This document shows positions 1 to 8,665 of a stretch of DNA of 64,000 nt, piece after piece. Under the pieces are notes generated by a model. The model saw nothing but the letters and a program-made list of their open reading frames with translations, was not told the DNA's origin and searched no databases. Origin of the DNA: CAIQIA01 sp049317465 (lineage in GTDB: Bacteria; Cyanobacteriota; Cyanobacteriia; PCC-6307; Cyanobiaceae); NCBI GenBank assembly GCA_049317465.1, contig JBMOIF010000002.1:1-64000 (forward strand), written 5' to 3'. Every line of letters starts with the position of its first letter. The stretch's first letter is position 1. Position numbers and translations under genes: made by a program.

Positions 1-5
1 CCACC

Positions 6-911
6 TCAGCAGACCAGGCCGAGGGCCGTGAGCCGTCGTTGCAGCTCGGTCCAGTCGAAGCTGCGTGGATCGGCCCGCTCGCCGCCCAGGTCCACATGGC
101 GATGGGTCGTGATCGCCTCGGGGCGGATGCCGTAGCGCACCATCCAGTCGGCGATGACCCGCGCCAGGGCGTCGTACTGGGCGGGTGTGTAGCCGCTGTG
201 GTTTGGACCATTGTCTTCGCCGTCCTCTGGGGTCTCGAGGCTCACGTGCAGCGCGAAGTTGTTCAGGGAGCCGCTGAAGCGGCGATTGGTGAACACCCAC
301 CGGCCGTCGAAGGCCGAGAAGCCGGCGCCATAGGCCCGCTTGCCGGGGTCCACCGTCTGCACGATCCGGCCGTCCAGCCCCACCAGGGTGTGGTAGCTGG
401 CCTGGTCGTCGTCGTCGGCATGGGGCGTGGTCACCGAGTTCACGGCTGACTGCAGGCCGTAGACCGTTTCATGCAGCACGATCACCGACGGGGTGGGATC
501 GATGGCCTGCCCGAAGGCGTCGCGGATGCGGCGGCTCGAGTAGTTCGATGGATCCGGTTGCACCTTGGTGACCTGCAATGCCATCTGGCTCAGGTGCTGC
601 CGCAGGGCCGGATCCGCGGTCGGGCAGGCCCTGGTCAGGGGTGACACCCAGCGGGGCTGGCTCGGTGGAGCCGGTGTCCGGTCGCGCTGCTCGCTGGGGG
701 TCCGGGCGGCGTCTCGGATCCAGCTGAGGCCGGGCCGTCGCAGCAACAGGTCGCTGGACGCTGGTTCCCGTCGCAGCCCCGACACCACCACTGCCGCCAG
801 GCCCACACTCACTGCCGTGCCCACACCGAGGGCCAGCAGCAGGGATCGTGGGGATCGGGGGTGGTGGCTCAAGGCTCCCTGCCGTGGAGCCACCGGTGAC
901 GGAGCAGACAT
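6..911 (-). CDS. N-acetylmuramoyl-L-alanine amidase (Amidase_2 family), membrane-anchored
   Basis: Probable peptidoglycan amidase that cleaves the bond between N-acetylmuramic acid and L-alanine. The 301-aa product starts with a short basic segment and one hydrophobic helix (about residues 23-45, LLLALGVGTAVSVGLAAVVV), so it is anchored or exported. The catalytic domain follows from about residue 140, with Amidase_2 zinc-ligand contexts VLHETVYG, YHTLVGLDG and, near the C terminus, THRHVDLGGERADP. Its ATG lies inside the 3' end of the upstream M61 peptidase gene (43-bp overlap), so the two are probably co-transcribed and translationally coupled. The linker between helix and domain is rich in Arg/Pro/Ser and looks disordered. 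Family assignment is firm; the exact substrate is inferred. Confidence 0.85.
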   Translation of the reverse strand: MSAPSPVAPRQGALSHHPRSPRSLLLALGVGTAVSVGLAAVVVSGLRREPASSDLLLRRPGLSWIRDAARTPSEQRDRTPAPPSQPRWVSPLTRACPTADPALRQHLSQMALQVTKVQPDPSNYSSRRIRDAFGQAIDPTPSVIVLHETVYGLQSAVNSVTTPHADDDDQASYHTLVGLDGRIVQTVDPGKRAYGAGFSAFDGRWVFTNRRFSGSLNNFALHVSLETPEDGEDNGPNHSGYTPAQYDALARVIADWMVRYGIRPEAITTHRHVDLGGERADPRSFDWTELQRRLTALGLVC

Positions 912-2566
912 GGGGCGGGGCCGGCGGTGGGGTCGGGGGTGAGGCGCCAGCGCACCGGGGTCGGGGCGGCGGGGGTGAGGTGCAGCGTGCGGACGCGGCC
1001 GTCGCGGCTGATCAGCAGTTCGACGGGCTGGTCCTGCCGGAGGCAGGTGTCCAGCTGCTCCTGGGTTCGCAACCGTTCGCCGTCGCTGGCGATCAGCTCG
1101 TCCCCAGGCGCCAGCCCGGCTGTTTCAGCCGGGTTGGCGCGGTCGACCCGCTGCACCTGCAGCAGCCCGGACACCGACTCGAGGCGGAGTCCGGTGGCCG
1201 GTGTGCTGGCTGGTTCGGCCAGCAGCTCCAGGCCCACAGTCTTTAAGTAGCCATCGAGAGGTAATTCGTCCAGGGACCTGAGCCAACGGTCCAGGGACCC
1301 TGGCAGATCCGGTGCCGCCGCACCGATCACGGCGAACAGATCCCCCTGGCCGTAGCCCCGGCCGCAGCGGCCGAAGCGCCGCCACAGCCGCTGCAGCACC
1401 CCTTGCAGGCTGTCGCCGACGGCCAGCAGGTGCAGGTCCAGCAGCAGGGCCACCAGCTGGCCCTTGAGGTAGTAGCTGATCTGGTGTCCGGGGCTGTGGG
1501 CGTCGGGCCGATAAAGCTTGACCCAGGCTTCCTCGCTGCTGGCTTCCAGGGTCTGGACGGCCCTCCCCGGGGTCGTGAGATAACGGCTGATGTCGTCGCT
1601 CCAGTCCCTCAGCAGCTCGTCTTCAAGGCAGAGGCCCGCCCGCAGCACCACCAGCCCGTCGAAGTAGCTGGTCACCCCTTCGGCAAACCAGAGGGTCGGC
1701 ACGATCGTGGCCCCGCCGTAGTCGTAGGGCTGCAGTTCCCGCGGCCGCAGTCGCCTCACGTTCCACTGGTGCAGGTACTCGTGGGCCACCAGCTGGTACA
1801 GGCGCCGCTGTCCGTCGGCGTGGTTCAGCTCCCTCCGGCTGTAAAGCAGGGCACAGCCGTCGTCGTGTTCCAGACCGCCGTAGCCCTCACCGCAGAACCG
1901 CACCAGCAGGTGGTAGGCGGATGCCGCAGGAGCCGTTTCCCCCATCAGCCGGCAGGCCGCCTCCGCCAGGGCCGGCAGGGCCTGCTGCCAGCGCGCCACC
2001 GGTGCCGGCTCGGGCAGGCCCTGCCACACCCAGTGGTGGGGATGACCGGCCACATCGAAGCTCAGCCGCCGCAGCTCGCCGCAGGCGATGGGCGCATCCA
2101 CCAGGGCATCGAAGTCGCTGGCCTCAAAGTCAGGGCCTTCGCCGGGGAGGGAGCAGGCCACCTGCCAGCCCCCTGGCAACCGCAGCTGCAGCCGCTGGGG
2201 CTGCCAGCGCTGACCCTCCACAAGCAGGGCCCAGGCGGCAGCGGTGAGAAAGGCACCATCGCCGTCGAGCCAGTTGGTGCGCACCGATCGTTCCACCCCC
2301 AGCACCCCGTAGCGCACCTCCACCTCCTGGCCGGGGGCGGCCTCCAGCCGCCAGCAGTGGCGCAGGAGCCGCTGGGGCGTCAGGGGTCTCCCCCCCTGGA
2401 TCACCTCCAGCCGGTCCAGATGCCGCACGTAGTCCCGTTCCAGATAGCTCCCCGGCGTCCAGGAGGGCAGCAGCAGGTCCTGCGTCGGCGACTGCGGCAC
2501 GAAGCGCAGGGTCACCGCGATGCGGTGACTGTGGGGTTGGCTCAGGTCAAGGGCGAAGGACGGCAC
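869..2566 (-). CDS. M61-family metallopeptidase with C-terminal PDZ domain
   Basis: Predicted zinc aminopeptidase of the glycyl-aminopeptidase (M61) family, 565 aa. An N-terminal beta-rich domain (about residues 1-170, including the family-like PSWTPGSYLERDYVRH) precedes the catalytic part. The zinc motif HEYLH is at about residues 262-266 and the downstream glutamate ligand sits in WFAEGVTSYFD. A PDZ domain follows near residues 460-540 (LLQVQRVDRANPAETAGLAPGDEL). The start is GTG, 12 bp after the ycf35-type stop codon. No signal peptide is visible, so a cytoplasmic location is likely. The biological substrate is unknown. Confidence 0.9.
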   Translation of the reverse strand: MPSFALDLSQPHSHRIAVTLRFVPQSPTQDLLLPSWTPGSYLERDYVRHLDRLEVIQGGRPLTPQRLLRHCWRLEAAPGQEVEVRYGVLGVERSVRTNWLDGDGAFLTAAAWALLVEGQRWQPQRLQLRLPGGWQVACSLPGEGPDFEASDFDALVDAPIACGELRRLSFDVAGHPHHWVWQGLPEPAPVARWQQALPALAEAACRLMGETAPAASAYHLLVRFCGEGYGGLEHDDGCALLYSRRELNHADGQRRLYQLVAHEYLHQWNVRRLRPRELQPYDYGGATIVPTLWFAEGVTSYFDGLVVLRAGLCLEDELLRDWSDDISRYLTTPGRAVQTLEASSEEAWVKLYRPDAHSPGHQISYYLKGQLVALLLDLHLLAVGDSLQGVLQRLWRRFGRCGRGYGQGDLFAVIGAAAPDLPGSLDRWLRSLDELPLDGYLKTVGLELLAEPASTPATGLRLESVSGLLQVQRVDRANPAETAGLAPGDELIASDGERLRTQEQLDTCLRQDQPVELLISRDGRVRTLHLTPAAPTPVRWRLTPDPTAGPAPCLLRHRWLHGREP

Positions 2567-2578
2567 GGGCCAGGCGGT

Positions 2579-2917
2579 TCAGCGCCCCAGCTGCACGCGG
2601 GCACCGGGCAGGGCTGCGGCCTGTTGCAGGGCCTCCCGGGCGGCGTAGGCGCGGCCCACCCGCGCCAGGTGACGCTGGCCGGCGCCTCCCAGGGCGGCCC
2701 GCTGCAGATCGACCACCAGCTCGAGGGTGCCGTCGGCAGCCCGTCGCCAGCCCAGCTGGACGCCGTCGTCGAAGCGGGCGCGCAGCAGGCAGGGCTCCTG
2801 GTGGCCGACCACGGAGAGGGCTCCGCCCCAGGTCACCTGGGCACCCAGGGCATCCAGGCTGTTGGCGAGCAGATGGGCATCGGCCAGCACCGTGGGCAGG
2901 ATGGAGAGATGCGACAC
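2579..2917 (-). CDS. ycf35: DUF1257 / Ycf35-type protein
   Basis: A 112-aa member of the DUF1257 family found in cyanobacteria and algal plastids (Ycf35); its molecular role is unknown. The N terminus reads (V/M)SHLSILPTVLADAHLLANSL, close to the family opening MSH(F/L)S, and the middle and end (TLELVVDLQRAAL, RVGRAYAAREAL) also fit the family. I chose the GTG at 2915-2917 because it gives exactly this opening; a longer in-frame reading would run antisense through purN. It heads a minus-strand group with the M61 peptidase and the amidase. Its start codon region overlaps that of the divergent purN by 9 bp, which is unusual. Confidence 0.75.
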   Translation of the reverse strand: MSHLSILPTVLADAHLLANSLDALGAQVTWGGALSVVGHQEPCLLRARFDDGVQLGWRRAADGTLELVVDLQRAALGGAGQRHLARVGRAYAAREALQQAAALPGARVQLGR

Positions 2918-3565
2918 AGCCTCAGCCCCGACGGACCCGACGCCCCTGACCCTAGCGATGGCCGCGTGCGCGTGGGCGTGCTGGCCTCGGGCGGCGGCAG
3001 CAACTTTGAGGCTCTGGTCCAGGCCTGCCGAGCCGATGGGCACCGCCGGGCTGAGGTGGTGCTGCTGATCGTCAACCGGCCGGCGGCGGGGGCCATCGCC
3101 AGGGCCGAGCGGCTTGGCGTGCCCTGCTGCCTGCTCGACCATCGCCGGTTTGCCAGCCGGGAGGACCTGGACGATGCCCTGGTGGTCCGGCTGCAGCAGG
3201 ACGCCGTTGATCTGGTGGTCATGGCCGGTTGGATGCGGATCGTCACAACCCGCCTGATCCAGGCCTTCCCCGGTCGTCTGCTCAATCTGCACCCCAGCCT
3301 GCTGCCGGCGTTCCGGGGGCTCGACGCCATCGGACAGGCGCTGGCCGCCGGGGTCAGCGAGACCGGATGCACCGTCCACGAGGTGGTCGAAGAGGTCGAC
3401 GCAGGACCGGTGCTGGCCCAGGCCGTGGTGCCTGTGCTGCCAGGGGAGCCCCGGGAATCGCTTGAGCAGCGGATTCATCAGGCAGAGCACCGGATCCTGC
3501 CGGAGGCCGTGCTGGCCAGGGCCGATCTGTTGCGTCGGGGATCCCGCGCGTCTTCTCAGGGGTAG
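2909..3565 (+). CDS. purN: Phosphoribosylglycinamide formyltransferase
   Basis: Third step of purine synthesis: transfers a formyl group from 10-formyltetrahydrofolate to glycinamide ribonucleotide in the cytoplasm. The 218-aa product has the phosphate-binding GVLASGGGSNFEAL (about 24-37) and the catalytic set Asn126 and His128 in NLHPSLLP and Asp164 in EEVDAGPVL. The ATG at 2909 leaves an 18-residue Asp/Pro-rich N-terminal tail before the fold; GTG codons at 2966 and 2972 are alternative starts that would remove the divergent overlap with the ycf35-type gene. The 3' end overlaps convergent argC by 10 bp. purK lies far away at 41-42 kb. Confidence 0.93.
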   Translation: MRHSLSPDGPDAPDPSDGRVRVGVLASGGGSNFEALVQACRADGHRRAEVVLLIVNRPAAGAIARAERLGVPCCLLDHRRFASREDLDDALVVRLQQDAVDLVVMAGWMRIVTTRLIQAFPGRLLNLHPSLLPAFRGLDAIGQALAAGVSETGCTVHEVVEEVDAGPVLAQAVVPVLPGEPRESLEQRIHQAEHRILPEAVLARADLLRRGSRASSQG

Positions 3566-4635
3566 AAGGGCAGCAGCGGCAGGCCCGTCTCCGGCGGCTG
3601 GCCGGTCATGACGTTCAGGCACTGCACCGCCTGGCCCGCCTGGCCCTTCAGGAGGTTGTCGATGGCACTCATCACCACCACCTGGCTGGTCCGCTTGTCG
3701 ACCGCCACCGACAGCAACGCCCGGTTGGTCTGGCGGACCCACTTGGTGGAGGGGTAGGTCCCGACGGGCAGAACGGCCACGCAGGGGTGGTCGCGGTAGG
3801 TGACCTGGAACAGGGTTGTGAGGTCTTCGGCGGTCAGTCCCGGATCCCGCAGGCGGCCGTAGACGGTGGCCAGGATGCCCCGCACCATCGGCAGCAGGTG
3901 GGGGGTGAACTGCAGCTGGATGCCCCGGCCCGCCGCCCGGCTGGCCTGCAGTTCAATTTCGGCCGTGTGGCGATGGCCCACCACGCCGTAGGGGGCCACG
4001 CCACCGTCGGCCTCCGCCAGCAGCAGATGTTCCTTGGCGGCGCGACCCCCACCCGAGGTGCCGGTCTTGGCGTCGATGACGATCCCCTCCCCCTCGATCA
4101 GCCCCTGCTGCAGCAGGGGCATCAGGGCCAGCAGGCTGGCGGTGGGGAAGCAGCCCGGCGCCCCCACCAGGCGCGTCGTCGCCAGGCGGTCGCCGGCCCA
4201 CTCCACCAGCCCGTAGACGGCTTCCGCACAGAGATCGTCGTCTTTGCGGGGGTGCTCCTCGGCTTCGCTCGTGTAGGTGGCGGCCCACTGGGCCACGCTG
4301 GGAAAGCGGTAGTCGGCCGAGAGGTCAACCACCCGCACGCCGGCCTGGAGCAGCGCCGGGGCCAGGCCGCTGGCCAGACCATTGGGCAGGCTCAACACCG
4401 CCAGGTCGGCGGCGGCGGCGATGGCTTCGGGGCTTGGGGCCTCAATGGTCGGGTTGCCGGGCAGGGGCAGAAAGGGGGCGCGGTCGTTCCAGTGCTGGCC
4501 AACGCTGCCGCTGCCCCCCAGAAAGGTCACCCTGAAGCCGGGGTGGTCCTGCAACAGGCGCAGGATCTGCAGTCCCCCGTAGCCGCTGGCGCCAATGACG
4601 GCCACGCGCTGGGGGGAGGGGGAAACACCGGCCAT
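3556..4635 (-). CDS. argC: N-acetyl-gamma-glutamyl-phosphate reductase
   Basis: NADPH-dependent reductive dephosphorylation of N-acetylglutamyl phosphate in arginine synthesis. The 359-aa protein has an N-terminal Rossmann fingerprint (VAVIGASGYGGLQILRLL, about residues 11-28) and the active-site cysteine Cys162 in GAPGCFPTAS. Length fits the common type-1 ArgC. The C-terminal AIDNLLKGQAGQAVQ segment is typical of the family. It is monocistronic here, convergent with purN (10-bp overlap) and divergent from ribBA with 100 bp between start codons. Confidence 0.95.
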   Translation of the reverse strand: MAGVSPSPQRVAVIGASGYGGLQILRLLQDHPGFRVTFLGGSGSVGQHWNDRAPFLPLPGNPTIEAPSPEAIAAAADLAVLSLPNGLASGLAPALLQAGVRVVDLSADYRFPSVAQWAATYTSEAEEHPRKDDDLCAEAVYGLVEWAGDRLATTRLVGAPGCFPTASLLALMPLLQQGLIEGEGIVIDAKTGTSGGGRAAKEHLLLAEADGGVAPYGVVGHRHTAEIELQASRAAGRGIQLQFTPHLLPMVRGILATVYGRLRDPGLTAEDLTTLFQVTYRDHPCVAVLPVGTYPSTKWVRQTNRALLSVAVDKRTSQVVVMSAIDNLLKGQAGQAVQCLNVMTGQPPETGLPLLPFYP

Positions 4636-4708
4636 GCCAGGGGCGGATGGGTCCCGGACTTTAGGGATCGGACGGGCCGGCGCCGACGGCCCCCCGGGGC
4701 ACGGGGCC

Positions 4709-4714
4709 TATAAC
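4709..4714 (+). promoter_or_regulatory. Candidate -10 box upstream of ribBA
   Basis: TATAAC, five of six matches to the sigma-70 -10 consensus, lies 21 bp before the ribBA ATG in the argC-ribBA divergent spacer. No good -35 hexamer is visible. The predicted transcript would have a leader of only about 15 nt, which leaves no room for an FMN riboswitch. Confidence 0.35.
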
Positions 4715-4735
4715 CGACGTTTGTCCTGTGGTGCC

Positions 4736-6376
4736 ATGAGCCTGGAGGAGCGGGTCGGCACGACGGCCTTCGATTCGATCGAGCGGGCGCTGGCGGCCAT
4801 CCGCGACGGTGCCTGCATCGTCGTCGTGGATGACGAGAACCGGGAGAACGAGGGTGATCTGATCTGTGCCGCCCAGTTCGCCACCCCGCATCAGGTCAAC
4901 TTCATGGCCACCGAAGCCCGTGGGTTGATCTGCCTGGCCCTTGAGGGGGAGCGGCTCGATGCCCTGCAGCTGCCCCTGATGGTCGACCAGAACACCGACC
5001 ACAACCAGACGGCCTTCACCGTCAGCATTGATGCCGGTCCAGAACACGGCGTCGGCAGCGGCATCTCGGCCGAGGACCGGGCCCGCACGATCCAGGTGGC
5101 CCTGCATCCGGCCACCCGGCCGGATGATCTGCGGCGCCCCGGGCACATCTTCCCCCTGCGGGCCCGCGAGGGGGGGGTGCTCAAGCGCGCCGGCCACACC
5201 GAGGCCGCCGTCGATCTGGCCCGTCTGGCGGGGCTCACCCCCGCCGGGGTCATCTGCGAGATCCAGAACGCCGACGGCTCCATGGCCCGTCTGCCGCAGT
5301 TGCGCACGTACGCCGATCGCCACGGTCTCTGTCTGATCAGCATTGCTGATCTGATCCGCTACCGCCTCGACAACGAGAGGTTCGTGGTCCGCGAGGCGAG
5401 GGCAACCCTGCCGAGCCTCTTCGGCAGCTTCGAGGCGATCGGCTACCGCAACGCCCTCGACGGCTCGGAACACGTGGCCCTTGTCAAGGGACTGCCCCGC
5501 CCCCCCTCCGAAGCGGTGATGGTGCGGGTGCATTCCGAGTGCCTCACGGGCGATGCCTTCGGCTCCCTGCGCTGCGACTGCCGTCCGCAGCTGGAGGCTG
5601 CCCTGCGGATGATCGACGCCGAGGGTTGTGGGGTGGTGGTCTACCTGCGTCAGGAGGGCCGCGGCATCGGTCTGTTGAACAAGCTCAAGGCCTACGGCCT
5701 GCAGGACCAGGGCCTCGACACGGTGGAGGCCAACGAGCGGCTGGGATTCGCCGCAGACCTGCGCAACTACGGCGTCGGCGCGCAGATCCTCAGCGATCTG
5801 GGCGTGCGCCGCCTGCGGCTCATCACCAACAACCCCCGCAAGATCGCCGGCCTCGGGGGCTACGGCCTCGAGGTCGTCGATCGGGTGCCGCTGGTGATGG
5901 ATCCGGGGGAGCACAACGCCGCCTACCTCTCCACCAAGGCCACCCGCCTGGGGCACCTGCTGCAGGGACCCACTGCGGTGATCGCCTGGGATGGGGCCGC
6001 GGCCCCTGACGCCGCCGCCCTGCACGAGCTGCAGCGGGGGCTGGAGGCTGCCGCCACCGGAGTCGGTCTGGCCCTCGAGCCCGAGCGCCATGGCCGGGTG
6101 CTGGCTGTGCTGGGGGGGCCGGGCCTGGCCATGGTGGCCAGCGCTGAAGATCAGGCCGCCCTGGAGCGCGGCAGCCTGGCGTTGCTGGCAGGTCTTGCCC
6201 GTCGGGCCGACACCTGCCGTCTGCAGCTGCTGCTGGCCCCTGACCGCCAGCGCAGCGACCATCCACCGGCACAGCTGCCTGTCTGGGAAGGGCAGCTCGC
6301 GTCCCTGGCCGACGGAGCTGACCAGGGACCCGGTGGCAGTGTGCTGCGGTGCTGGATCAGCTCGCCTCGATCTTGA
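4736..6376 (+). CDS. ribBA: Bifunctional 3,4-dihydroxy-2-butanone-4-phosphate synthase / GTP cyclohydrolase II
   Basis: Makes both precursors of riboflavin. The 546-aa product has an N-terminal RibB domain (about residues 1-215) with the acidic DENRENEGDL metal/substrate motif and HTEAAVDLARLAGL. The RibA domain follows (about 215-420) with the zinc cysteines in HSECLTGDAFGSLRCDC and the GTP-binding GRGIGLLNK and TNNPRK segments. Beyond about residue 430 there is an extra Ala/Leu-rich region of about 115 residues that belongs to neither core domain. I chose ATG 4736 because it gives the family-like opening SLEERVGTTAFDSIERAL. The end overlaps the convergent cyclophilin gene by 20 bp. Confidence 0.95.
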   Translation: MSLEERVGTTAFDSIERALAAIRDGACIVVVDDENRENEGDLICAAQFATPHQVNFMATEARGLICLALEGERLDALQLPLMVDQNTDHNQTAFTVSIDAGPEHGVGSGISAEDRARTIQVALHPATRPDDLRRPGHIFPLRAREGGVLKRAGHTEAAVDLARLAGLTPAGVICEIQNADGSMARLPQLRTYADRHGLCLISIADLIRYRLDNERFVVREARATLPSLFGSFEAIGYRNALDGSEHVALVKGLPRPPSEAVMVRVHSECLTGDAFGSLRCDCRPQLEAALRMIDAEGCGVVVYLRQEGRGIGLLNKLKAYGLQDQGLDTVEANERLGFAADLRNYGVGAQILSDLGVRRLRLITNNPRKIAGLGGYGLEVVDRVPLVMDPGEHNAAYLSTKATRLGHLLQGPTAVIAWDGAAAPDAAALHELQRGLEAAATGVGLALEPERHGRVLAVLGGPGLAMVASAEDQAALERGSLALLAGLARRADTCRLQLLLAPDRQRSDHPPAQLPVWEGQLASLADGADQGPGGSVLRCWISSPRS

Positions 6377-6800
6377 TGCTGTTGATGCGTGTGCCCTTGC
6401 GGATCGCCATCACCACCGGCAGGTCGTCGGTCTTGCCGAAGACCGTGTGGACGCCATCCAGGTGGGGCTGGGCCTCGTGGCAGAGGAAGAACTGACTGCC
6501 ACCGGTGTTGCGTCCGGCGTGGGCCATGGAAAGGGTGCCGGCCTGGTGGAGGCGTGGGTTGATCTCGCAGTCAATCGTGTAGCCGGGGCCACCGGTGCCG
6601 GGCGTGCCGCGGGATCCCTCGCGGGTGTTGGGGCACCCCCCCTGGGCCATGAAGCCGTCAATCACACGGTGAAACGCCAGCCCGTCATAGAAGCCCTCCT
6701 TGGCCAGCTTGACGAAGTTGGCCACCGTGGCGGGGGCGTCGGCGTCGAACAGCTCGATCACCAGCTGGCCGGCGTCGGTGTCCATCACGGCTCGGGTCAT
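6357..6800 (-). CDS. Peptidyl-prolyl cis-trans isomerase, cyclophilin type
   Basis: Single-domain cyclophilin of 147 aa catalysing proline isomerisation during protein folding. Conserved cyclophilin stretches are visible in order: FHRVIDGFMAQGGCP, GTGGPGYTIDCEI, LSMAHAGRNTGGSQFF and HLDGVHTVFGKT. There is no signal peptide, so it is cytoplasmic, like bacterial PpiB. The ATG at 6798-6800 gives MTRAVMDTDAGQ; an internal ATG six codons later is possible. It is divergent from mtnP (42-bp gap) and its end overlaps ribBA by 20 bp. Confidence 0.92.
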   Translation of the reverse strand: MTRAVMDTDAGQLVIELFDADAPATVANFVKLAKEGFYDGLAFHRVIDGFMAQGGCPNTREGSRGTPGTGGPGYTIDCEINPRLHQAGTLSMAHAGRNTGGSQFFLCHEAQPHLDGVHTVFGKTDDLPVVMAIRKGTRINSIKIEAS

Positions 6801-6842
6801 CGGGGCGGGGGCAGAGTGGTGCCTCTGAACCCTGGCACAGCG

Positions 6843-7757
6843 ATGGCCTCCGACATCCACCCCCCGGCTGATCTCGCAACCGCCTGCATCGGTGTGCTCG
6901 GCGGCAGCGGTCTCTATGCGATGGAGGGCCTGCGCGACGTCGAGGAGCTTGTCATCGAGACCCCCTGGGGCCCCCCTTCCGACCGGCTGCGACGGGGCCG
7001 TCTCGGGGAGGCGACGGTGGTCTTCCTCGCCCGTCATGGACGCCATCACACCTTCCTGCCCTCGGAGGTGCCCTACCGGGCCAACATCTGGGCCCTGCGT
7101 TCCCTGGGGGTGCGCTGGATCCTCTCCTGCTCGGCGGTTGGTTCGCTGCAGGAGGAGGTGCGTCCCCTGGACCTGGTGGTGCCGGATCAGTTCATCGACC
7201 GCACCCAGGGCCGGCCGGCCTCGTTCTTCGGTGAGGGGGCCGTGGCCCATGTGGCCTTCGGTGATCCTCTCTGCCCCGTGCTCTCGACCTTGCTGGCCGA
7301 TGCCGCCGCCGCCGAGCTGCCCGCCGACCGCCGGCTGCATCGGGGCGGCACCTACCTGTGCATGGAGGGACCGGCGTTCTCCACCCGGGCCGAGTCGGAG
7401 CTGTACCGCCGCTGGGGCTGCAGCGTCATCGGCATGACCAACCACACCGAGGCCCGCCTGGCCCGGGAGGCCGAGATGGCCTACGCAACCCTGGCGATGG
7501 TCACCGACTACGACTGCTGGCACGCCGACCACGACGCCGTCACCGTCGAGATGGTGATCGCCAACCTGCAGGCCAATGCCCGCACGGCCCAGGGGGTGGT
7601 GGCCCGGGCGGTCGAGGCCCTGCAGAACCAACGGCCCCCTTCGCCGGCCCACGGCGCCCTGGCCACGGCCTTGATGACCGCCCCCGAGCAGGTGCCTGCC
7701 GCGACCCGCCAGCGCCTTGATCTGTTCACCCGCCCCTACTGGGGGGCCTGCAGCTGA
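6843..7757 (+). CDS. mtnP: S-methyl-5'-thioadenosine phosphorylase
   Basis: Phosphorolysis of 5'-methylthioadenosine to adenine and methylthioribose-1-phosphate, in methionine and polyamine salvage. The 304-aa protein is of the PNP/MTAP class: GVLGGSGLYAMEGL near the N terminus, phosphate-contact region ARHGRHHTFLPSEVPYRANI, the substrate loop CMEGPAFSTRAES, and GMTNHTEARLAREAEMAYA with MVTDYDCWH. ATG 6843 is the first in-frame start giving the family length. No other methionine-salvage gene is nearby. The 3' end overlaps murQ on the opposite strand by 22 bp. Confidence 0.92.
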   Translation: MASDIHPPADLATACIGVLGGSGLYAMEGLRDVEELVIETPWGPPSDRLRRGRLGEATVVFLARHGRHHTFLPSEVPYRANIWALRSLGVRWILSCSAVGSLQEEVRPLDLVVPDQFIDRTQGRPASFFGEGAVAHVAFGDPLCPVLSTLLADAAAAELPADRRLHRGGTYLCMEGPAFSTRAESELYRRWGCSVIGMTNHTEARLAREAEMAYATLAMVTDYDCWHADHDAVTVEMVIANLQANARTAQGVVARAVEALQNQRPPSPAHGALATALMTAPEQVPAATRQRLDLFTRPYWGACS

Positions 7758-8665
7758 GCACCTGCCGCGGCGAGGGCCTGCCGCAGGTCGCCGGAGGCGG
7801 CCTGCAGCCGGGCGGCGGCCTTATCGGCCGCGAGGCCGCTGGCCGCCATGAGCAGGGCCAGCTTGACCGACCCACTGGCCCGCTGCAGCAGCTCGGCACC
7901 GTCGTCGCGGCTCACCCCGGCCAGGTCCCGCAGGATGCGCAGGGCCCGATCCTCGAGCTTGGCATTGGTGACGGCCACATCGACCATGCGGTTGCCATGC
8001 ACCTTGCCAAGCCTCACCATCACGCCGGTGCTGAGGATGTTGAGCGCCATCTTGGTGGCGGTGCCGGCCTTGAGGCGGGTCGAACCGGTGAGCAGTTCGG
8101 GTCCCGTCAGCAGGCGGATGTCGATGTCGCAGGGTATCGGTGCCTGGCTGGCGGGCACGCAGGCCATGGCCACGGCCAGGGCACCCAGGGCTCGGGCATG
8201 GGCAAGGCCGCCGAGCACGTAGGGCGTGGTGCCGCCGGCGGCAATGCCCACCAGGGCATCGCCGGCTCCGAAACCCCTGGCCTCCAGGTCCTCCCGGCCG
8301 GCCTCGTGCAGATCCTCCAGCCCTTCGGAGCTGCGCAGCAGGGCCGCGGCGCCCCCCGCGAGCACCCCCTGAACCAGGTTCGGATCGCTGCAGAACGTGG
8401 GCGGGCATTCGGCGGCATCCAGCACCCCCAGACGACCCGACGTGCCGGCCCCCAGATAGAAGAGTCGTCCCCCTCGACGCAACCGGTCGGCGATGGCGTC
8501 AACGGCTCTGGCGAGCTCGGCGGCGGCCGCTGCCACCGCCTCCTGGGGACGGCGATCTTCGGCGGCGAAGAGTTCGACCAGGTCGAGGGTCGGGAGCCGG
8601 TCCAGCGCCTCGCTGGCCGGGTTGGCCTGTTCGGTGAGCAGATGGCCCCGGTCGGTGCTGCTCAC
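7736..8665 (-). CDS. murQ: N-acetylmuramic acid 6-phosphate etherase
   Basis: Removes the lactyl ether from MurNAc-6-phosphate, yielding GlcNAc-6-phosphate, for cell-wall sugar recycling. The 309-aa protein contains the SIS-domain signature GRLFYLGAGTSGRLGVLDA followed by AECPPTF, and the central GIAAGGTTPYVLGGL, both typical of MurQ. It is the last gene of the dnaK - J-domain - DUF3110 - murQ run: its ATG overlaps the stop of the DUF3110 gene by 4 bp. No murP-type transporter is seen here, so it presumably recycles endogenous wall fragments. Confidence 0.93.
   Translation of the reverse strand: MSSTDRGHLLTEQANPASEALDRLPTLDLVELFAAEDRRPQEAVAAAAAELARAVDAIADRLRRGGRLFYLGAGTSGRLGVLDAAECPPTFCSDPNLVQGVLAGGAAALLRSSEGLEDLHEAGREDLEARGFGAGDALVGIAAGGTTPYVLGGLAHARALGALAVAMACVPASQAPIPCDIDIRLLTGPELLTGSTRLKAGTATKMALNILSTGVMVRLGKVHGNRMVDVAVTNAKLEDRALRILRDLAGVSRDDGAELLQRASGSVKLALLMAASGLAADKAAARLQAASGDLRQALAAAGAQLQAPQ

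Noticed and set aside
1403..3565. Very long open frame (720 codons) covering the M61 peptidase, ycf35-type gene and purN
   Set aside because: Only the last 218 codons match a family (PurN). The rest is antisense to the M61 peptidase and ycf35-type gene and has the biased composition expected from GC-rich shadows.
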